A stretch of DNA of 64,000 nucleotides, from positions 23,888,001-23,952,000 of the forward strand of contig OX335647.2 of NCBI GenBank assembly GCA_946894095.1, given 5' to 3'. The position numbers and the translations under genes were made by a program. Positions 33,269 through 44,473 of this stretch are shown here, piece by piece. A model generated the notes under the pieces. It had not been told where the DNA came from. It worked only from the letters and a program-made list of their open reading frames with translations, and searched no databases. This DNA comes from Incurvaria masculella (Eukaryota > Arthropoda > Insecta > Lepidoptera > Incurvariidae). Within the stretch, counting starts at the first letter, position 1; each line of letters starts with the position of its first letter.

Positions 33269-34365
33269 ATACAGCACAGACAGTAAACTTAGCGTCCTTT
33301 AATTCTGAGTTACAGGCACCACACTGAGCCATGCCAGCAGACATATGTGTAATATTGTACTAAAACAGCAAAAATATGGTCGCAAAACTCTCTGATCAAC
33401 CGTCACGAGATGGCTGCGGCTGTTGGCCAATAACCGTTTCCGCGGTGCAAGTATCCCAACATAACATTTGATGTTATACTAACATAACGTCAGGCGAAAG
33501 CGTCTCACTTTCATCTGTAACTGTTTATTGTTGTTATTGTTTTTATTGTTTATTCATCATCCATTAGACAATACACTGCACTCGGATTTGTTATATTTTA
33601 TCATTAGCCAGTTCGGCAATCCCAGCGAAGAAGAACTGGCAAGAGACTCCGCTGGTTTTTTTTCAACGTCCACTTTAGTCTAAGTTTACAGTACAAACAA
33701 TTCATGTCATATGCAACAGTTCATGACAAATATCAGTTTATTTGTAAAGACTATGCCCTTCATCAAACATGTTGCTAATTGGAGTAAGCCAGTCCTCACA
33801 AACAGCATCCGTTCACGAGCATCACGCCGGGCTCAGCCATCGCCTCCGTCAACAATATTTTACGGAAAGAGGAGACCCGAACTCCAATGGCAACATGAAA
33901 AAGTTGTGAAAACTTTGTACTATTTAGTTTTAATACTAATATTTCTGTCATGAACTACTACAGTGACCTCTAAACAAAGAGTCAAAATACATAATAGGTA
34001 CATTGTTATTCTTACAGCTAAAAAAAACTATTTAATATTAACCCTTTAAATGCTACCACGTACAGAAAATTAAGAGTACAATGGTTTGAGAGCAATTAAA
34101 ATGAAAATTATAATACAGTAATATACGAATTAGATTCCTGTAAGAGATTACTCGCTTTCGCTTTCCTGAGTTGTTGCTTTGAAAGGCTTGATAGTTGGAG
34201 TGCCTACGGCGATTACCAACCATATATAAACAAAGACAGAAAATCTGCTCTTTCCTTATAAAAGTAGTAGTAGTATAATGATAAGTATGATTATATATGA
34301 TATTTGTTTGACTGGATTCCGTGGGCCTCCTCCTTCTGATCCTTTTTCTCACGTCTTTGGGGACT

Positions 34366-34396
34366 TTTCAAAAGGGACTGGATGTCCCTTTTGAAA
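34366..34396. repeat. perfect 13-bp hairpin upstream of GGNBP2
   Basis: TTTCAAAAGGGAC, loop TGGAT, then GTCCCTTTTGAAA. It is about 300 bp before the GGNBP2 ATG. Confidence 0.7.
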
Positions 34397-34696
34397 TTAA
34401 TTCATGTTTTTTTTATCTAATGGCAATACTATAGTAACGTCACATGAGCGTGTCGATAAAACAGGAACTCTGTTCATTCTCTATTGTTTCCTAATATCTA
34501 TGTTTCTACTCATTTTTGCAAGAGTTAGAAGAGAACAGCGCTGTTTTAATAACTATTTTGTAGAATATACGAGAACAAATCGTATCTAGGTGCTCGATAG
34601 GAAAGTTCTGAAAAAACGGAAGTCGGCGGACGCAACACGTCTTGTGTTTGTTGCAGTGTGAAGATCTCTTCAGTATAGCTGTTTTGATTCACCGAA

Positions 34697-34786
34697 ATGG
34701 CTAAGCTAGTGGATACATACAGTGCGGACAAGCAACCGGCCATTAAGCGCCGTCAGCTACCCTTGATAGTGTACGACAATCTGACC
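34697..34786 (+). CDS. GGNBP2: GGNBP2 exon 1 (start codon)
   Basis: 30 codons, MAKLVDTYSADKQPAIKRRQ and LPLIVYDNLT, with donor GTAAGT. The family N-terminus MARLV...ERRQIPLYIDDTLT supports this start. Confidence 0.93.
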
Positions 34787-37700
34787 GTAAGTGCTGACCG
34801 ATATCCCCTGATCGTGGTGTCAGACACACATTTCCTCGCAGTTTTATTTATAATATATCTCTCTCCGTACCGATGCACACACGCGTGCGATAAGAATTGA
34901 GGGTTCTATCGGCGTATAAATAGCCGCCCTCGAACTTGTAGATTGGAGGAAATCCGCTCTATTAGTGAATATGACAGCGCCAAGCCGACTTGGCTGCAGC
35001 AATACGCGCCGCTCTGCACTTTGACATTACACACACTCCGTGACACATTCAATTAATTCTTCGTAAACTCTCGAACCATTCTTGTGGACGATGTCGTCTT
35101 TCCCAAAGTATCCACCGAGTAAATGCGCCATTTGTAATGTCTCTGTCTCTGGCCCGGCCATTCCACTTCGCCTCGTAGCCTTCCGCGACTTGTTGACCTT
35201 ATTCTTGCTCACATTGTCTAGAGTTACTTTCTTCGTGATTTAAACGCACCGAGAGCATATTCCTTTTGTGCTAAATTTTACTTCCTTTGCCATAAAGTGG
35301 CGGCTCTCAACGCTTGGATCTCTGCATCAAAAAAAAAAAACAATTGTACCTTACATGTATATGTTCAGAGACTTATCAGATGAGTTTTCATTTGATTGAT
35401 ATAAAATATCAATTTAAATTGGAACAGTGATTTTCAAATGATAAGCAACCTATATTTGTTTGGGGAGCGTCATTTTCTGATGCTTACGGGCCCACCTTAA
35501 GTGCACAAATTTCGAGTTAGGGATTATCTATTTAGGTATTTTTTTAAGGATGCCAGATTTGCCCTACTATTGCCCTTTGCTAGGCGCAATATGGCGATTT
35601 TTACTCCAAAATCTTCGCTCTTTGCAATATATGCCCGTGTCCACCACCTCCAGCTACAAAAATCCCAAAGTTACCTTTCGCTTACACCATGTAAATATGC
35701 CCTCATTTTCAGGATTTCAGGTAAATGGAAGTGGTGAAAGAAACATTATCATGAATACACTCTGAATGCAGATGTAAAGAATCATAACAACTTGTTAAAC
35801 AAAAAATACAGAACATTAGGCACAGACTGGCCAAAACCTCCCAAGAGCTTTGTATGTATTAGTGCGAGGATATACAATCAATTATCAGATGATAAAAAAA
35901 AATCTGTGAGATAATTTATTTCAGAAAAGAGTTAAAGCATTGTTGGTCTATAAAAGCTATAATACTATTAAGAAAGGTTCGAAAGATATAATTTTAATGC
36001 AGATGTTTCTTTATGAGTACAACTTTGTATTATTATTATTTTCTCTTTATCTTTACGTTGCCGTGATATATGATATCCAAATTGACGAGGGTTGAATACA
36101 ACTGAACATAGTAATTTGGGATAATTTAGTATGACTATAAACCTCAATTTTGTAAAACGATGCATGTGTAATGTAAATCTAATTACGGACTCCAAATTGT
36201 GAGCTGTGGTATTGAAAATGGGGCAACAAAAAGCTATTTTTAATGAATTCGGCTCTCCTTAAACCGACAGATTGATAAGTGTCCAAGTGTAGCTACCTAT
36301 GGATAAGAAATGAAATGAAATCAGGGGATAGTGCCAACAATTTGTTTGATATGGACTAAACAGAAGGGTTCAAACAAAGCCAAAACCCATTTCTCCGAGC
36401 ATTTGCAAATAATAAATAAATATGTGAAAGAAATTGTTTCCGCAAACACAATTGTTTTTCTAAGCTTCAGAGTATACAACTTTCGTCTTATCCAACCAGT
36501 TAGCAACTTAAATAAAACGAGACTTGGGTTTAGTAGGTTAGTCATTACTACAATCAACAAGGTAGGTAATCAACATGCTTCATCTTCCAATTTTTTTCTC
36601 TTGCGAGCTTTGAGTTTTCGTTAACAAAAATGGAAAACAGGTTTCCAGCGTGGTTTTTTGCTTTGTTACTCTATAACTTTCATATCTCAATCTAAATCAT
36701 TTTGCTTATTTTAAAAATGGTAGTGCGAATGGGACGCTACCAAGGGATTGCATTTCACTCGTTTAAGTGGTGAAAGAATACGAATGTGTTTAATTTTTTA
36801 ACCGAAGCTTTAAAATCTAGGTTCTGTAAGCACACAAGAAACATTGTATTTAAAATCCATCTGTTTACGACTCGCATGCGTTATCAATAGGGCCAGGCGG
36901 TGGGTGTCATTCCTCCTTGCGTCCTTATACAAATGTAAACATTTCCATTTCAGATGATAATGGACCTAAACTCGACGGGGCTGATCTGCGACAACCCGCA
37001 GGTGAAGGGTCGCGAGTATGAGGAGTTCCTGCGCAAGTATAAAATGCTAACAGCAGACGAGCTCACGGCGGCGTTGCGCATTGACTGCAACGACGTGCTC
37101 AACGTACTCAACCAGAGCATCCCCTGCGTCGGCTGCCGGAGGAAGTCAGTACACCTACCACTTGTGTACTTTTCAATAAGTTTTTTTTAATTTTGGTGTG
37201 GAGGTCACAAAACGAGGAGATATAAGAATGGAAAGGAACTTTTAGTCACGTGTTGTTGTCAAGTGTTATGAAGTATTTAAAAACATTGGAGTGATGGAAG
37301 TGTGGAACCACCAGGCTTGAAACTACTATGCAGGGGCCCCTTCTTCTGGGGGCACCGATCTTTCTAAGGTGTTCGAATTCCCTGCTACAACATAAAACCT
37401 AATTGCAGCTAATAAACAACATAGGCGAATACAATATTCTCTTGTTAAATATTTCCGTGTTAATGAATATATTTAAACCGTTGGATGTCTCTGTTCTCTA
37501 GTGAAAGACAGAACCTCCACAACAACCTTATCATACCGTAGGGTGAACTCACAATTCTACCGTTGAATAAAAATGGGTATTGGTAGGGTTCAATTAATTA
37601 ATTAATTTCCCTATGAACAATACTTTTTGGTGTAAATATTAACTGCCGATAAAGAACAACACCCAATACTATAAGCTTAAAACATGAAATGTCATTATGA

Positions 37701-40700
37701 GGTTTCTTTTATAAAATAGAAGTTACCCACTACGAAGAGAATTTAAAAATTCTATAGTGGCGTGAATTCCATTTCCCTCGCTGTTACCATTACTATTTAA
37801 ACACGCAAATAGTATGCGGTACGTTTCGGAATTTCTATTATTTCTGATTTAATTTAAAATCTTGAACTTAATTTAAGTAATGAAAATGTTATATAAGTAG
37901 GTAAATGCTGTCATGTTAGTGCATCATTTCACACAGTATTGAATTTGCTTCAATATTGATGACAAGCGGCTTTATACCTAAAGTGAGGAGTGCCCGGTCA
38001 TACATAATTATTTGAGGAATCGTTGTTACATAGATTGACAGGTGTGCGGTGTGTGTGTGTGTGTGTTGCAGCGTGGAGCGTCTGTTCTTCCAGCTGATGA
38101 CGTCGGGACACCCCACGCTGGACCCGCTGGTGGTGCAGCCGGGCGCCGTGCTCACCGTGCGTCAGGACAAGATCCTGCAGCCGCAGGCACTTGCCACACT
38201 CCTGCATGGACACAGGTTAAAAATTGGAAGGAATCATTTTAAATTCACTTTGAAATCCGTTGTACTACTCTCAGTACACCCAAGTATTGTCCAAGGGGAG
38301 GTGTAATCAGTGGCGTAGCATAGGTCACTAGCACGCGGTGCGGATCCCAAATTGCCGCCCTCTTAATTTTGTGATTGATCATAAAATATGCCTTTTTACC
38401 GTGCATAAAATTAAAGCATGGTCAAAAGAGAACTGTTATTCGATCATTACGGCGAAGTACAAAAATTGGGAAAGACAGATGTTTATTTAAATTAAAATCG
38501 AATCAAAATTAATTTCCTAAATAAAAGTAAGTGAAGAAACTTGCATCAGTTCTTCCATGCATAAATTGTTGTGCCAAAACATGTAGTACAAAAGTGTCTG
38601 TACAAAACATTGACGAAAGAATGCTGAGGAAATATTTTTTCCCACCACCTGTGAAAAGCCGCCTCCTTCAAAGTGCCGCCCGGTGCGGCCCGCACCCTCC
38701 GCCCCCCCCCCCCATTCTATGCCACTGAGTGTAATGTAGGGGGAACCATGCAACATGAATGTAGTATAAGCTATGGCTCACAGTTTTTGGATGTGACAAT
38801 TGGTTGTAGCACAAACGACAAAACATCACACTTTTAACTTGTTTGGTGTTTTGAGGTACGAATAAACTTCTTGATATTTTGTATGTATTTAATGGCGACG
38901 ACATTCCGTTGTCTTATTAATTTGAGTCATACGACGACATCTCTTTCGAAGCATTTTAATCAGATTTTTTGAAAATAATCATGAAATATCCAGGCCAAAC
39001 GGACATTTGTCTGAAGCAGAATTGAGTCTGCGACCTTTGAATTACATGTCCAGACAGAATTTTTTTATGAATACTTTTACGAAATTAATGTACTTTTATA
39101 ACCTCAAATTAATAATAAACTTATTTTTTGTCTTTCGAGCTACTGGGCCTCTCAACTACGATACGGGACATAAAAATTATATTTTATAGAATGATAGCAA
39201 GAGTCCCGAAAATAATATCAATGAAACCATTTATTCCTTTTGTTTATGGTAATGGGTGTGGTGGTGTGCGTGCGCAGTACGGGCATCGAGTGCCTGGTGG
39301 AGAGCCAGCCGCGCTGGAAGAAGTCGCGCCGGTGCGCGCTGCACTCGTTGGAGGCGGGCGGCGGCGGCGGCGTGGCGGGGGGAGGTGGGGCGCGCAGTTG
39401 GCCGTGCGGCTGGGCGGGGTGGGGCGGGCGCGGCGCGTGGCGCGGCGCGTGGGACGCGATGCGCGCGTCGTGCCGCGAGCACGTCACGCTCGTGCACTTC
39501 AACACGCTGCACGACACTCTACACAACTACCTGCGCAAGCACCGCTTCTGTGCCGACTGCAAAACTAAGGTAACCCCTCTATCCCCAACTGTCCAGCCGG
39601 ATAGAAGGCATGCAGTGAACAGCTTCAAAAACAGACTTGACACTTATACAAAAAATCACAAACTTTAGACTTCTAACAGGAATAAAAAAAAACAAGTGCA
39701 CCCCCAGTTACAAACTTAGATGTACACGCATCAGCTTTAAGCTGCTAGTGTATCGAGACAATAATAACAATAATAACAATAAAAGATCATTGCTTTTAGC
39801 TAAACATGACAAACATGCATAGAAGTACTATTATGCGCTGTCTCGCTCTATCTTATAATGTTAATTTTCTGTTTCGCCACAAGGCGTAGGGGTTGAATAA
39901 ACTTTGATGCCTGCTATGTGACAGACAGCATCACAAGTATACCAAGTACAGACAATTCGAACTGCACTGACGCTGCAACCAGTAATTTATGAATATCTTA
40001 AATATTACAGTTTTTAGGCTAAGATATGGGGAACAAACAAATGGTGCAGGTCAAACTTGAAGGTGTGGCTCTTCTGGTTATACATTGACCAGTTTAATTT
40101 TTCGAAATAAAAAACACACAGTTTGGTAATGTTAGATTGAAAAATATATATTTTTCATTAAATATTTTCATAATTTAGATTGGAACTCAGTGAATAAAGT
40201 ATTACTGATATTAAGTACATATACTTTTCGTACTAAGCAAGCACATCGATTATTCCAAGGAATGTGATATGTATGTATGAATAATCGATCGTGAAGCAAG
40301 GATACACAAATAAAAGAAAGATTCCCATACTCGCTGGTGGCACGGCTCCTGGGACATTTTTAGTCTATTTTATTACACTATGTATCTTTGTACTTTGACA
40401 TTTTATGTTAAATTGTTGTAGAAAATAATTTATTAATTTACTTGTTAGTATGTAATTATTTTTCACAAGTTGATGAAAGTAGAATTATAATTGACGATGT
40501 TAAATGTGGAAATATGACTATTCCGAGTGCAGCAAGCTGTCTATGGATGATAATTAAAACACAAATACAAGTACTGAGGCCAACTGTTTGGGGAGGCATC
40601 CCCCTCCAGCAAGAATGTATCGTAACAGTTGTGTCGGCGGCAGGTGCTCCGCGCGTACCAGCTGCTGGTGGAGGAGAAGGAGCCCCACAAGGAGAAGGGC

Positions 40701-43700
40701 TACGTGGGCGCGCTGTACGGTGGCATCAAGCGCTGCCTGCTCGACCAGCACCTGCACCTGCAGACCAAGACCGAGTACATCGCGCACCTCATCGCGCGCG
40801 CCGAGCCCGAGCTGCTCGGCAACCACCGCGAGCGACACGCCAAGACGCTCGAGATCGCACAGGAGGAGGTCTCTATTCTCTCCATACACCTAATCTTATT
40901 TGAGTTTCCGAATACTTAAAGGTAGGTCATATGGTGAAGGTCACAAGCGTGAATGTGTTCATGTGCTGCGGATCTCGTCATTGCCATGAAACTGCCTTCG
41001 CCTGATGATTATTTTGCAATTCCATACAAATCAATTAGTGCTTCAGAAATGTAGCCTTTTCTCAAAAGTATGATGTTTCTGGCCAAATTTTAAATTAGTG
41101 CATGACTACATAAGCGCACTTATATGTATTTATTTATTTTAGACAGGAAGCTTAAGTTGTTATGTATAAATCTCATTTTTCATAAGTTTAAGTTCATCAT
41201 ATTTTGTTTGCATGTGGAAAGTTATTTAGGTAGTATTGGTAATTTTTTAAGGATTGGTGAGCAATTCGTGTGACCGACAGACGTCAGAGCCAGACCAGCA
41301 TGGCGATTCCCGACACTCGATTGAACTTACTCTATCCTTAGCAAGTTGACAGACAGCTCTTTGGTATTCTTGAAAACGAAAGCAGCGCCCTCGATCCAGC
41401 GAGTAGTAGCGGAATTAATTTCGAGCGAGTTTGCGATCGAACTGTCATCGCGATGTATGGAGAAACGTCAGAATCGGTATTCCCGACGTTATTTAACTGG
41501 ATTGGAACTGGGTTAGGATCGAGTTACAGTCAATTTCTTTCCAGTTTATAAAAAAGATACTTTTTGAGACCGGTTGGATTATTTTATGCGATCAAAGTGG
41601 GATATTTTTATTGCATTCCTGTTACAACGTCTATGGAAAATATTTGATGACTTTGAATTCAACAAAAACAATATTTCTCTAAGTAAATGTTTTTGCATAC
41701 AACATAACCTCACTTCAATTAATTTAAATTCAAAACCTCTAAAAAAATCCTAAACCAATTCCCTTTATAAGCGGCGCCGGCGGCTGCGCAGAAACAAAAC
41801 TGGATCAGATTTGGTTGCTGTGTGCGCACCGCTGGCGCTTCGAAGGTGAAGGACTCGGCTCGCCCCGGCTGTAGTGTTTTTTTTTGTTTGAGTCGTGTGT
41901 TCGGTTTGTCTCAACCTGCCTCGTGCAAAATATTATCTTGAAACCTTACTTATTAACTGAATGCATGCTCAATGTCAATGAAAATAACAAAAAAACAGAT
42001 AAGATATAAATAAATGTTATTTTCTGCTTGTACTCACATCATTATAATTTTATGCTTCGGGGAGTAATCAAAAAAATGTTAGGCTAAAGGGCTTCTACGG
42101 CAATGTCACAAGCACCGGTCTCACGTTCTATCGGATATGTAAACCATCCCACAATTTTTCATATGCCTTTATTTCCTTAAAATTAAAGTCATTAAAAGAA
42201 GAAGGCATTGACTATGTTTATTCATTATTTACAACACAATATTTGCATTTCACACACTCATTTTAATTACGTAGTGAGGAGATATTTAAAAAAACTCTAT
42301 AGTTTATTACTAAGTTGTCAGTACAATGCTCAAACTGTAGGAAAACCATTCTTAATAATGAAATTATACCGAAATCAAATTATCGACTCCGACAAACAAC
42401 ACGGAACAAAAACGCGGGAAATGGAAAAAAACGTTCTATTTACGAAGTGCGTTGTGTTATGGGTTCGACAACCATGCCCTAAATGTATTCGATCTTCTAT
42501 CCCTCTCTATTGTACGCTAAAATATGAATCAACCTAGTTTGCTTGAAAAGCGTTGCTAGTTGGACTACTAACTTGCTGCGACCCTGATGCAAACTTCACT
42601 TCGGTCTACTAACATGCTATTCGATCGCAAAATCCGAACACAGTTGAACTCGAGAATACCAAATTCAAACGCAACTGGATTGAAATTTGGCAATCGATCG
42701 ACTCGATTGTAAAGTCAATAGAGTGTCGAGAATCGACATGCAGACCTTTTTGCGACGGTAACCTAAAAAAGTGTGAAAATAGTTAAAAAAATGTATTAAA
42801 GAACATTGTACTTGCCGCCCTTAATTTTACTGCAAGTGTGCCATAATTGGCGTGCATTAGTATGTATGATTGTTGCATGAAAGAGATCTTTTCGTTCATT
42901 CGGTTATAGTTTATTGGCCCCGCATACAGACCGCGAGCCCATTCAAACAAGCACGGTCTGCACTGTACTGTATTCGCAGTATTCCGGTCTTATTATTATA
43001 CTGACATGACCAAGTATTCTGATTTCCACCCTCACTGTTAAGCCAGTACATGTGAAACATTGAACCGATTAGTTATGGTTATTAGAGATGCATCTTCTTT
43101 ATTCTTCAGGCGAAAAATCAGGACGTATTAAAATTTTCACTAACCAGAGGTGGTGAACTCCACCCTTAAAATGATAATAAAAAATTGTATCCTGCGCTAA
43201 CTGAATAATAAAATGAATATGAACTGAGCTCCTGAAAGCAAATTTTTGTCGTGCGGTTGATAACAGTCTCGGTTTCCGCGTGCGGTGCGACAGGTGCTGA
43301 TCTGCCTCGGCATGTGCGTGTACGAGAGGCTGCAGCGCGTGTCGCTGCGGCTGCGCGAGGAGGAGGGCACGTGCCAAGCACTGGCCGCCGTGGCCGTGGA
43401 GGCGCTCTACCGCAAGTTCGAGACTACGCTCGAGAGCAAGACGGGCGTCACCAAGCTGGAGCTGCTCTACGAGGAGATCACGCAGGAGGAGCTCACCAAG
43501 CAGCAGCGCAAGGAGCAGAAGAAACTGCGCAAGCGCAAGAAGAAGGTTGGCTCACTACTACTGTTCCCAGTTCTACTGCTGTAGCGGCCGATGAGGCGCC
43601 CCAACATGCTGATACGTTGGAAAAAGACCCTACCCTACTGGATCCAGCTAGAACTAGGGTTCTCACCACTCTCGGCGCTCAGTGGTCGGCGGCTGATGGG

Positions 43701-44473
43701 TGGTTTCTCCTTGTGCCGTCGTCGATACTTCACAGTTGCACTCACACACAAGCCTGCTCGGTCGGCATGGCCGGTTTGAGATTGGAAAAATGCGTGACCT
43801 TTATGTCAACACTAATACTCACATACAATAATACATGACCCCATGATGGCCTACTATATGGACTCTTCCTCAAAACTTGCTGTGTCACAGGCACAGACCA
43901 TACTTGTTTTGTCACAGCATTGACAGTCCAAAATCAAAGATAGCTCTAATGTTTTTGTCAGGAGGTTGGCAAAAGACTATCAGTCAACTAAACAACTACT
44001 TAAATCTGTTCCACATGTTTAATTAATCAAACACAAGTAATGCTCACACGGCAGGCTCGCTAATGCTAGGTCTGTGACTGCAGGAGCGGCAGCAGGGAGA
44101 GAGCAAGTGCAGTCCGCCCGAGGAGGCGGACGAGGAGCGGTGCGAGTGCGAGGAGTGTCGCGCGACGGGCGCGGGGGTGGGGACGGCGGTGGGCGCGGGG
44201 GCGGGCGTGGGCGCGGGGGTCGGGACGACGACGGCGGGCGGCAACGGGCCGCAGCGCGCCGACTGGTCCTCGTCGGAACATTCGCACGACTGCGGCTACG
44301 GCTCGGAGCCGCACGGCCGATGCTGCGAGACCGTCTCCGGCTCTTCGCTGGGCAGCTCGCCCGACGGTTCCGAGGTGGCGTGCTCGGAGGGGTTCTGCAA
44401 CCACGAGCGCGGAGACTGCACCGATAGAACACACTGCAGCCGCTTCGCAATGTCCTTACAGGATATGTTACTG
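34697..44473 (+). CDS. GGNBP2: GGNBP2, gametogenetin-binding protein 2 (C-terminal end not found)
   Basis: Seven exons (34697-34786, 36954-37144, 38072-38215, 39278-39569, 40644-40868, 43294-43545, 44084-44473) join in frame to 528 codons. The match to vertebrate GGNBP2 runs in order: KRRQLPLIVYDNLT, IPCVGCRR then NVERLFFQLM, RCALHSLE, LHNYLRKHRFCADCKTKVLR, EKGYVGALYGGIKRC, HRERHAKTLEIAQEE, CLGMCVYERLQR, then a K-rich helix and SDCGY/SEVACSEGFCNHE-like Ser/Cys blocks. Conserved Cys and His pairs suggest metal binding. Vertebrate GGNBP2 is a nuclear/cytoplasmic protein needed in spermatogenesis and placenta development; its insect role is not established to my knowledge. The gene is head-to-head with SBDS. 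The last exon ends in a donor, so coding continues downstream; about 100-150 residues of the family C-terminus are missing here. Confidence 0.93.
35027..35311 (-). pseudogene. unidentified antisense ORF in GGNBP2 intron 1
   Basis: On the - strand a frame reads MAKEVKFSTKGICSRCV, a stop, then ITKKVTLDNVSKNKVNKSRK, ATRRSGMAGPETETLQMAHL and LGGYFGKDDIVHKNGSRVYE to TAA at 35027. The composition looks like a real basic protein, not random AT-rich sequence. I do not recognise it. The single internal stop suggests a decayed or processed gene copy. Confidence 0.35.
36954..37144 (+). CDS. GGNBP2: GGNBP2 exon 2
   Basis: 191 nt. The acceptor is TTTCAG|ATG and the donor AA|GTCAGT. It codes MIMDLNSTGLICDNPQVKGR, EYEEFLRKYKMLTADELTAA, LRIDCNDVLNVLNQS and IPCVGCRR, plus two bases of the next codon. 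Confidence 0.92.
38072..38215 (+). CDS. GGNBP2: GGNBP2 exon 3
   Basis: 144 nt. The acceptor follows a (GT)n run, GTGTTGCAG|CGTG; the donor is AG|GTTAAA. It codes VERLFFQLMTSGHPTLDPLV, VQPGAVLTVRQDKILQPQAL and ATLLHGH. Confidence 0.93.
38308..38727. mobile_element. 420-bp non-autonomous hAT-like element
   Basis: The ends are CAGTGGCGTAGCATAGG and CCATTCTATGCCACTG. They are flanked by 8-bp direct repeats with one mismatch, GGTGTAAT (38300-38307) and AGTGTAAT (38728-38735). CAGTGGCGTAG termini with 8-bp target repeats are typical of hAT elements. A C-rich run lies near the right end. It lies in GGNBP2 intron 3. Confidence 0.85.
38955..39060 (-). repeat. SINE fragment related to 3145-3250
   Basis: It shares TTGAAAATAATCA, TTGTC(T/A)GAAG(C/T)AG and TTTGAATTACATGTC(C/T) with that copy. 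Confidence 0.5.
39278..39569 (+). CDS. GGNBP2: GGNBP2 exon 4
   Basis: 292 nt. The acceptor GTGCGTGCGCAG|TACG follows a GU-rich run; the donor is AAG|GTAACC. It codes TGIECLVESQPRWKKSRRCA, LHSLEAGGGGG, a Gly/Trp-rich insertion (CGWAGWGGRGAWRGAWDAMR), and LHNYLRKHRFCADCKTK. The Gly/Trp stretch replaces a shorter linker in vertebrates. Confidence 0.92.
39575..39790 (+). pseudogene. LINE ORF2 C-terminus and 3' tail fragment
   Basis: It reads VQPDRRHAVNSFKNRLDTYT and KNHKL then a stop, followed by the same 3' segment as 15600-15650 (AACAAGTGCACCCCCAG, TTTAAGCTGCTAGTG). It starts within about 10 bp of the GGNBP2 exon-4 donor. Confidence 0.65.
40644..40868 (+). CDS. GGNBP2: GGNBP2 exon 5
   Basis: 75 codons, phase 0. 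The acceptor is GGCGGCAG|GTG and the donor GAG|GTCTCT, which is weak. It codes VLRAYQLLVEEKEPHKEKGY, VGALYGGIKRCLLDQHLHLQ, TKTEYIAHLIARAEPELLGN and HRERHAKTLEIAQEE. Confidence 0.93.
41291..42748. mobile_element. 1.46-kb element with divergent terminal inverted repeats
   Basis: The left end CATGGCGATTCCCGACACTC, GATTGAAC is mirrored by the right end (reverse complement CATGTCGATTCTCGACACTC, TATTGAC). CAGACC occurs just outside both ends but at slightly different offsets, so the target duplication is not certain. There is no recognisable transposase. It lies in GGNBP2 intron 5. Confidence 0.55.
43294..43545 (+). CDS. GGNBP2: GGNBP2 exon 6
   Basis: 84 codons, phase 0. The acceptor is GTGCGACAG|GTG and the donor AAG|GTTGGC. 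It codes VLICLGMCVYERLQRVSLRL, REEEGTCQALAAVAVEALYR, KFETTLESKTGVTKLELLYE, EITQEELTKQQRKEQKKLRK and RKKK, a charged helix as in the family. Confidence 0.93.
44084..44473 (+). CDS. GGNBP2: GGNBP2 exon 7 (Cys/Ser-rich region)
   Basis: 130 codons, phase 0. The acceptor is GACTGCAG|GAG and the donor CTG|GTCAGT. It codes ERQQGESKCSPPEEADEERC, ECEECRATG, a Gly/Ala/Val repeat (GAGVGTAVGAGAGVGAG), HSHDCGYGSEPHGRCC, SSLGSSPDGSEVACSEGFCN and CSRFAMSLQDMLL. It matches the vertebrate SDCGYSSSMEGSETGSREGS and VACTEGICNH region. No following exon is recognised in the window. Confidence 0.85.

Larger units (their letters stand above)
32605..34696. promoter_or_regulatory. SBDS-GGNBP2 intergenic region (displaced by the LINE)
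   Basis: This is the stretch between the LINE 5' end and the GGNBP2 start codon. Without the LINE and one target repeat, the two start codons would be about 2.16 kb apart, head-to-head. It holds a fold-back repeat (32758-33268), the palindrome GTAAGCGCTTAC at 32636-32647 and a hairpin at 34366-34396. A possible 5' UTR acceptor (TTTGTTGCAG|TGTG, near 34654) lies before the ATG. The promoter itself is not identified. Confidence 0.4.

Noticed and set aside
39256..39573. Alternative frames and antisense ORFs across GGNBP2 exon 4 and other GC-rich exons
   Set aside because: They are shadows of GC-rich coding DNA; only one frame joins neighbouring exons and matches the protein family.
43546..43838. 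Open frame continuing past GGNBP2 exon 6
   Set aside because: The frame is closed soon after the donor, and exon 7 continues the family match in phase.
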